This document shows positions 56,601-64,000 of a stretch of 64,000 bases of DNA, piece by piece. The stretch's first letter is position 1; every line of letters starts with the position of its first letter. Origin of the DNA: Cyanoderma ruficeps. Taxonomy: Eukaryota > Chordata > Aves > Passeriformes > Timaliidae. The notes under the pieces are model-generated. The model searched no databases, was not told the DNA's origin, and worked only from the letters and a program-made list of their open reading frames with translations. A program made the translations under genes and the position numbers. The DNA lies in the NCBI GenBank assembly GCA_008694505.1, contig VZDJ01007749.1:6783457-6847456 (forward strand), in the 5' to 3' direction.

Positions 56601-59600
56601 CTGACAGAGTGAATTATCAAAGTCAGTAGATGAGAGGCCCAAACCCAACAATCCAAAATGTAAAAGTTTGGAAGCCCCACTCATAATTTTAAGTTTGTTT
56701 AGATTTCAAAGCACACTGAGCTATTTGCAATAGTGATAAAAGGAAATATTTTCTTCCTATTGGAAGGTAGGCATTTTTGTTGTACTTGACAAAGAAAGGA
56801 GCTTTTTATATGGATTATACCTGTCGTTGTTTTAATAGGATGTGTTGAAACTAAGAATTTGTGTGACTGCTCACTGTCTTTCCAAGACGAGTGCCTGATG
56901 GTAGAATAGCCTGCTATCCACTTTTCTTGCTCCACCTCACATTAATCGGTGTTAAGTTCCAGCTGGGGAAAAGGCAAAGATTGTCTCAGAACTTCATAGC
57001 GGGTTATAGACTCTTTCACACCATGCGTGTTAGATGTTAAACCATGCTGGCACTGATTGTTTGACAGACTTACCAAATGGGCTGTATTTGGCTGCCAACA
57101 TTCATGCCCTGGAAATCATGGCCAGGCTGGGCAGTGAGAGTCAGGCTTGCTAACAGCCCCTGAGTATGGCTGAAGAGCAGGCAGTGCATCATGCTGTGTT
57201 TCAGAGGTGCTCAGCCAGAGCCACAGACATTCTGCAGTGGCCAGATGAGTGAGGGATGCTGTCAGAGCCACCCCTTGCTGTGACAGCTCTGCATTTCACT
57301 GCTCAGAATGATTACTCTGGCATTCTTTTCAGACAATAATTCTGAAGACTCAAATGGTGCTTCTGTACTGGTCTTAGAGTCTGGATCAGAACAAAGTTAC
57401 CAGCCATCACCCCTTACTGAATTTTGATTTTCAGCAGCTTCACAAGCTTGTGATGCTCATGATCTGATTTCTTTTTATATAAAACCAGACTGGAAGATGT
57501 GCACATGTGGCTGCAAATGAACAATCAGTACTTGGGGTCAGGCTAGACTTAGCATGAAGAAACCGTGGATGTCAGACCCTCAGCAAAGAGTGGTTTGCTC
57601 TACAGAGGTGCCCCTACTGATGTGCATTACATGTTGTGAGAGCTGGATGTACAACTCCAACTGAATTCAAAGTTGGGACTTGGAAAACCAAACTCCTGCC
57701 TGTGGGTTATCCTTCTGCTGCCTCTGATGGAGAAGTGTAGCACTGGAAGACAGTATTGCAGGTGGGAATGAACAAAATAAAGAAACCACAGCAAGGAATT
57801 GCTTAGCCACATTCAGTGCAATGTTTGCCACAAGTTCTGCTTGAACTCCAGCAAAATCATTTATTTGCAAAAGTTAACGTGGGTCAGAGGATGAGAAAGA
57901 TAAGTGAACTTAGTGACACACAGTGGGGAAGAAATTGGATGCCAAGTAGGAATGCAGTGTTTGGACAAGAAATGTTAGTGTGCTGAGCCAAAGGAAAAGG
58001 TTCAAGATCAATCATCCAGAAGACGAAAAGCTTTAAAGGCAGAAGAAATACTAAAGTTAGCATGTGTGGCTTACTATAAATTGGGGTAATCTGAAACAGA
58101 TATTCTCTGAAGAATACTTCCAATGTTTCCTGGCTCTGCTCCAGCTACTTCAAAGCCCTGTTATCAGTGAATTGTGGTCCCAGTGTTAGGAAAGCTGGGC
58201 GATGTTCTAAGGAAATGTCAGCTTCAGATCACAGTTTCCTCTCATTTCTGTGAAGAGAGGTCAAATTAGCAGAGCTCTGCCCACACGCCGTCTCTGTCAC
58301 AGTCCTCCATGGCCCACTTTGTTAGTGCTTGAGCTAATACTTAGGATAGAGAACAAAATTGCTTTGAAACAGTAGGCTGTTTGATTTAGGAATCGAATTT
58401 TAAAATAATACCCCAGCAGTATGTGTTGCCAAAAATCTACAAGGTTGTAATGTTCATTAGAGACACAAAGAACAAATAAAGGGAAGCTTTTAATTCCCCT
58501 CCTCCACTTGAGGACCCTAAGCTAAAATCTCTTGGGGCATTTAATAAACCTGTACCTTGCTATCTGGGTGCTAATTAATACAAGGTTTGATCAGGTAATT
58601 AGTGTGAATGGAATCCTATTTCTGTTGTGTCCTCTATAGGCAGCAACATATGAAGTTTCTTCTTTTACCTAAACAGCGCTCGTGCTGCTAATCATATCTT
58701 TGTTCTCAGTGGTCTGAAGACCAGAGTTAAGAAAGATTTATTGGTTTATTTTATGTGAAGTGTCTTTCACAAATCCAGGTGTTACTCATGGTAAAATACT
58801 GAGATTTTTTAATCTGTTAGGATTCAATGTCATCACTTCAGAAATGGCTTTACTAGCAGGCCACATCTAATTGAAATCTTAGAGGTTAGATGTTGCAGTC
58901 AACAAACTATCTTGGATCATAAAACTGAACCACTTCACTTTGGTTGCTGAATTTCAGTGGGGTTTGGTCTGACAGTGGTAGTGAAGGTGGTTTACATGAT
59001 GAGATTTTAGATGTGTTCATGGTTACCCTCATACTTCATCAACCGAGGCCAGGAACATGCTGAATCTGGTGCATTGACACAGCATGACTCACTGGATGTG
59101 CTAAGGATTCATGGAAGGATCTGTAGCTATTGCTAACCACCTGAATGAGGTGGTGTTCTACCTCATCTTGGTCAAGTGAACGTGTAGATAAATTCCATCT
59201 CCTCTACACCAAAATCTGTAAAGCGTTGGATAGATAAATGCAATGACATCCCCAGAAATGAATCAAACTGAATGGGATGGGAACTGAATTTCCAAGATTC
59301 CACCTATTATGAAGGCAGAGAAGGCCAAATCTATATATCTTTTTATCTATCTATAGATATATCATGCCCATTAAATTCTTTTTAATGCAAAATTCTTCTG
59401 TGACAGAAGAAAGAAAGGCATAATTAAAATCCATTCAATATTTTGATCTAAAACTATCTCCAAAGACACAGGCTATTAAGACACCTGTGAAAGGAAATCA
59501 AAAGATGACAGTGTTTTGGATGTGTTTATTTTTTCTGACTCTGGGAGTACTAATAACTGACAGAATCATTTGCTTCACTGATCATGGATGTAGCTGTAGC

Positions 59601-62600
59601 AAGAAGACTAGTGACCCTTACAAAACTCGTAGTGAAATCCCACCCCCACAATGGTCTAGATCTTTAATGCTGTCTCCCCTCACAGCACCAGGTAGTTACA
59701 GACTATCCTTGGGCAGGGATGCACACACATAAACAGTTAGCTACAGTATTGTGTGTCTCAAATGTTTTGCCTTTATTATATAGTTCCAATCTGAAAAAAT
59801 ACTCCCTATAAAAATACAAGAACTTTTTATTGGCCATTATTCACCAGGAATTCTTCAGAATCCTAGGCCAGGTTCAGATGAAATAGGAAAGGCCATATTG
59901 GTGGCAAAACGTCATAAAAGGCATGCAAGACATGAGGAGAAAGATAGTTATGTGTTACTCAGCTGGAATCATGAATCATACTCAAGAGTGCCTCAAATAT
60001 TCAATTCACACGTACTGTCTCTCTGGAAGAAAGGATAAATGAAGTGAAAGATTACAAGTGAGAGGTATTAGACAGTTTGTTTGCTGTGCTAATAAAAACT
60101 GTTCAGATGCCCAGCTGAATATGCTATAAAGCCAGGCAGAACAAGAAGGGTGGAGTAACTGGTAGGGAGAGACCTCTGTGGATTTGGAAATGCCTAGTGA
60201 AAGCAGCCTCTACATTTTTGACTGCTAGTGGCAAGTTGGTGCTGGTTCTGGCCTTGTTTCTTTCTTTTGGCTCACAGCTCCCACCTCTCAGAGAACTGCA
60301 CAAAGTAATTGCAGTGCCGAGCCAGCAATGGTGTTTCATGCATGATCTAAAGATTCATCTCTCTGAGATTAGGTTGCTTGTCTTTCAAGGCTTGTTTTGC
60401 TTTTTTGATCACCCTTGTTATTTTAAAAGGCAAAAAAAGAGATCATGGCCAACTATGAGTACAAAATGACTTTCCAAAGGTTAACCTTTGTTCTCTTTGT
60501 AAGTCATTTATGAATAGCCAGCTATTCAGTTTGTTCAGTTATTGTGAGTCACTTCATTTCAGATTTGGAAGTTTGTCATGAACTATTTGCTCTGTGTTCA
60601 GGTAGTCTGACTAGTAGGGTATGACTAGTCTGCAGTTTTGCTGACTGGAATGCTAATAAATGGGAGGAAAGAATTCAGCATTTTCGGGATGACTGCTTTA
60701 ACTTTCACAGGCAAATCCTTTTCTGAGCAAACAGCCACAAAAATATTCACCAGACTTTCACTTCCAGAAAATAGTCTAATGCACTACAACCCCCCTTTTT
60801 TTAGATGTAGAAAACTGGACTAATGTTTTGAGTGCTGTAGAAGTGGCTCACTTTAAACCACTCTACAAATACCTCATTTGGTGAGTCTGAGCCATCAACA
60901 TATTTCACTGTGGGCAGGAGATGTTCCTTTTGTTTAAACATATAGTAGTTGCAGCCTTATGAATATCTGATCCCTAGGGATTTGAGCTTTTTAGAAACAG
61001 AACTTCCTCCAAATCCATGCTCTCCTATTCCCAGAAAATCATCCAAAGAAGTAGAGCTCATGTAATTGAATAAATGACTGTGTCTATGGAATAGATCTGT
61101 CTTAGGCCAGGTCTGAAATTTGTTGTAACAGTTCTACCCTGATTTACAGCAGCATAAAGGAAAATGCAGGGCTCCACTGATGGAAACAGTTTTCAAAGAG
61201 AATGATACCCACTGTCACAATGAGTGAAAGACAGATTGTTAGATTTAAAATATATGGAGAAGGTAACCTCATGACTTTTCTGTCTTCCTGTTTTTTTTAA
61301 ATTTAACACTTACAAAAGTGTATCAGACAATAGACTTAACTTTTTTTTTTTTTTAGGTTTCATATGAAAATAGGAAAATTACTTTTGATTCTGGATGAAT
61401 TCAGATGTCAGGAGTGGCAGAGACAGGTCTCTTTTTGGGGTTTTGCTGAGCGTTTGCTCCTTCCTAAAAGCAAACCTGTTTGGCCCCGTTTTAAGATTCA
61501 AAAGATCACTTTCCTTTTTGAAAATTCTTTTTCTTTGCAGTGTTAAGGGACTTGCAATCTTCCTTGTCAGGGAGGAGAATTGAAAGTAGTGCTGCTTTGT
61601 GGTCCAGCCTGTGAGGTGCTCACTGCAACTGGAGTAAAAACAAAAGAAATGATGTTGGGACCATGCAAGGGGACTGTTGCCTTAGGCTAACCCAGGAACT
61701 GTGGCCTGAGAGAAGTCACTGATCCCAGGAGGCCCAGCTGTATGGTAACTGATTAATGACATTTAGTTCTTAACAGTCATAAACCACATCTTTCCTTGCT
61801 GTTGTTGCCGCAAAGGAGGCCCTGGGTACAATTGTGCTGCTGCAGGCACATATTAAAACAAGAAAGTCTGAGAAGCAATGGATGTGTTATCTCTTTGAGA
61901 AGCAGGGGCATCTCCCCTTGCCTCTCCCATCCTGGGGTCTGACCTTCCTTCCTCAGACCTGTCTTTAGCGTCACTTACTCAGAGTTACAAAGTGCAGCGC
62001 TGCTGAAAAAGGTCTGGATAGGGAGCCTGCTTCTCATCAAGGATGGGTCCTGAGAGCCTCTAAAGGACCCCAACTTCCTCTCTAATCTTTTGAAAAAAGA
62101 TTATGTGAAGAGGAGAGGCTGACTGTGTATGCATGTTCAGGAAGGTGAGAGAAGTGGAGGAACATTTCTGAGAAAAGAGTTAAGTAGCTCTCAGTCTAAT
62201 GCAACCTCCCACTAGCTGGCTTTTTAGTTGGGAAGATCCCTGCACACCGTGAAAGACACACAATTTCCAATCTAATTTTCACAACCTTTCCAGGATATTG
62301 CAGACAACTTTCTTTCTCTTTTTAATTGTCAGAGTGTTTAAGGAAATCTGTACAAAGACACTTTTCCTCAGATGTTGGAAAGTTAAAATTGTGGAGAAAA
62401 AAGATTAAACCCAAGAAAATCCTGAATACTGGAGTTGTTCCAACAACTATTACTATGGAGTTTTTAATCTTCTGTGTATTACCTGGTTTGCATCACCAGC
62501 AGAAAATTTTCATTATCTTTATGCTCAGATTTCAGAAGAGAGAAGTAAACTAAGAAATGCATCACCCAAGTTTTACCCTTCAGAGGATCAGAGGTACTGT

Positions 62601-64000
62601 CTGTCAGAGACAACAAGTGGGTCCAAATTAGCATTTGATAGGAACTTTTAAGTAAAGGAACAATGACATGAAGAAATTTGATGTCATCTTTTATTGCTAG
62701 GTCAGAAAGATTCATCTTAAAAGTATAATTTGCTTTGGATATTCCCTGGAAGGTAGAAGGCCAGTGTTTCATAATGGACAGAGCATTGCTGGGTAGCCTA
62801 CAAGAGGTAGAAGCCCTTATTTATAACACTGTCCTGTTTGTGATGTTTTGCAAGCATCTCCTTCCCATAGCTTCCTCCAGTTTCCCTGTCCCAAAATGGG
62901 GGAAAGCATCTTCTAATCTGATTTTAAAAGTACTTTGAAACTTAATATGGGATAAGGGTTTTGCTCATAGCCTTTTTTGATTTAGAAAAACACCCCATAA
63001 GGCAGAAAGCCACCTCATCCCTGAAACCCTTGTAGCTTTTGCCCTCATTTTTTTGAGAATGCCAATGACTGAGATGAACTGTGACAGTGCTTTTTGAAGT
63101 GAGAAGCCTGGTGCCTGTCATATCAGCTGAGAATCCCAAACACACTTAATAGGCTTTGGACTCCTGAGTAGCCTAATGAAGCCAAGCACAATGTTGCTGT
63201 TATGGCAAGGCCAAGATTCTTGTGCAGTTTTTTTTTTTCTTTAAACAGGACTGGAAAAAACTGCACGAAGAGCCTTTTCTTCTTTTGTCTCCTTTTTCAT
63301 TTCCAGACCAACCCAGAGTCAGACCTTCATGAAAGTCCAGACACTTTTAAAAAAGTCATTGTTTGATTATGTGCATGTTTTTGTATGTGGGGGGTTACAG
63401 CACATACAATTAGTGTGACTCAGGGTCAGAAGTCTGGGTTAACTATGACTGGACTTCTAATTTCCTCCATACTAAGTCACCCATCCTTTCTCTGAGTCAT
63501 CCTCCAGCAGACAGTTTAAAGTTTAAAATTAGAAAGTAGAAGCATATACCGAGAGAGATGACTGGGGAGAATGCTGCAGGCACAGCTTGTTTAAGTTTCC
63601 AGAGCTGATGTAGCAGCAGCAACTATGCCAAGGGGGCCCTGTTCTACTGTCTGCAACAGATGCCCCTTAAATCAAGATAGTCATAAATACTTCAGGCTGT
63701 AGAACATCTGCAAGCATATATGGGATGAATGCACCATGAGCTGGTAAACAGGCCTGTTGTTGCTGACAAACAAACCCTTTATGTTCACTTACTGCACATC
63801 TTTTATGGAATGTCTTCTGCAGTGGCAACAGCAGTGGCATTTGTTTTTCACTCAGGCCCTTTCATAGAGTACAGCTCCCTTGCTAGAGGTCTTTGGCACT
63901 CTCCAGCAGGCAAAGGTTGCAAATGAGACTCTCACCAGATGTACTTGAAAGGAAAGCTGAAAGTCTGAAGCATAGAGAAGTGATAGACTAAGTCGTTCAC
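53665..64000. other. long AT-rich stretch, no gene recognised
   Basis: No recognisable coding exons, transposon ends or RNA genes. A TATC/TATAGA low-complexity tract lies at about 59330-59362, and a T run at 61341-61354. Confidence 0.4.
59330..59362. repeat. TATC/TAGA low-complexity tract
   Basis: ATCTATATATC and TATCTATCTATAGATATAT form a degenerate tetranucleotide tract containing a short self-complementary stretch. Confidence 0.7.

Overview
The window looks like nuclear DNA from a bird, probably a passerine. Three things point this way: truncated CR1 LINE 3' ends on both strands, an ERVL-type LTR of a kind I associate with songbird genomes, and compact vertebrate-style introns with GT/AG borders. 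No bacterial, CRISPR or tRNA features were seen.

The only convincing protein-coding genes are two tandem acrosin-like serine proteases on the minus strand, each in five exons. Gene A (18771-21424) encodes 452 aa: signal peptide, short light-chain segment, trypsin-like domain (H99/D148/S245, specificity D239) and a proline-rich tail of about ten decapeptides. Gene B (26712-28925) encodes 304 aa with the same exon phases, and the same lengths for exons 1-4, but has no tail. Both sit in a segmental duplication (about 18411-22625 and 26321-29490) that includes the 3' flanks, the 5' flanks and an upstream CR1.

The most striking signal is an inverted pattern of divergence. Between the copies, intron 2 differs at about 4% of positions by hand count, but exons 2 and 3 differ at about 22-23%, including many synonymous changes. 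This suggests that gene conversion homogenised introns and flanks while the coding exons stayed distinct under selection. Together with tail presence/absence, it points to functional specialisation of two sperm proteases.

Layout: 1-17.5 kb is non-coding with scattered CR1 fragments. At 17.67-17.95 kb is a CpG-rich island next to a CR1 fragment. At 18.4-22.6 kb is duplicon A, with a probable LTR splitting its upstream CR1. At 22.96-23.92 kb is an ERVL-like LTR, followed by unassigned sequence. At 26.3-29.5 kb is duplicon B, followed by a probable solo LTR (29.54-30.20 kb). From 30.2 to 64 kb the sequence is mostly AT-rich with no recognisable gene: one CR1, one small CpG patch next to it, simple repeats, and a 60-base T run ending in the window's only N.
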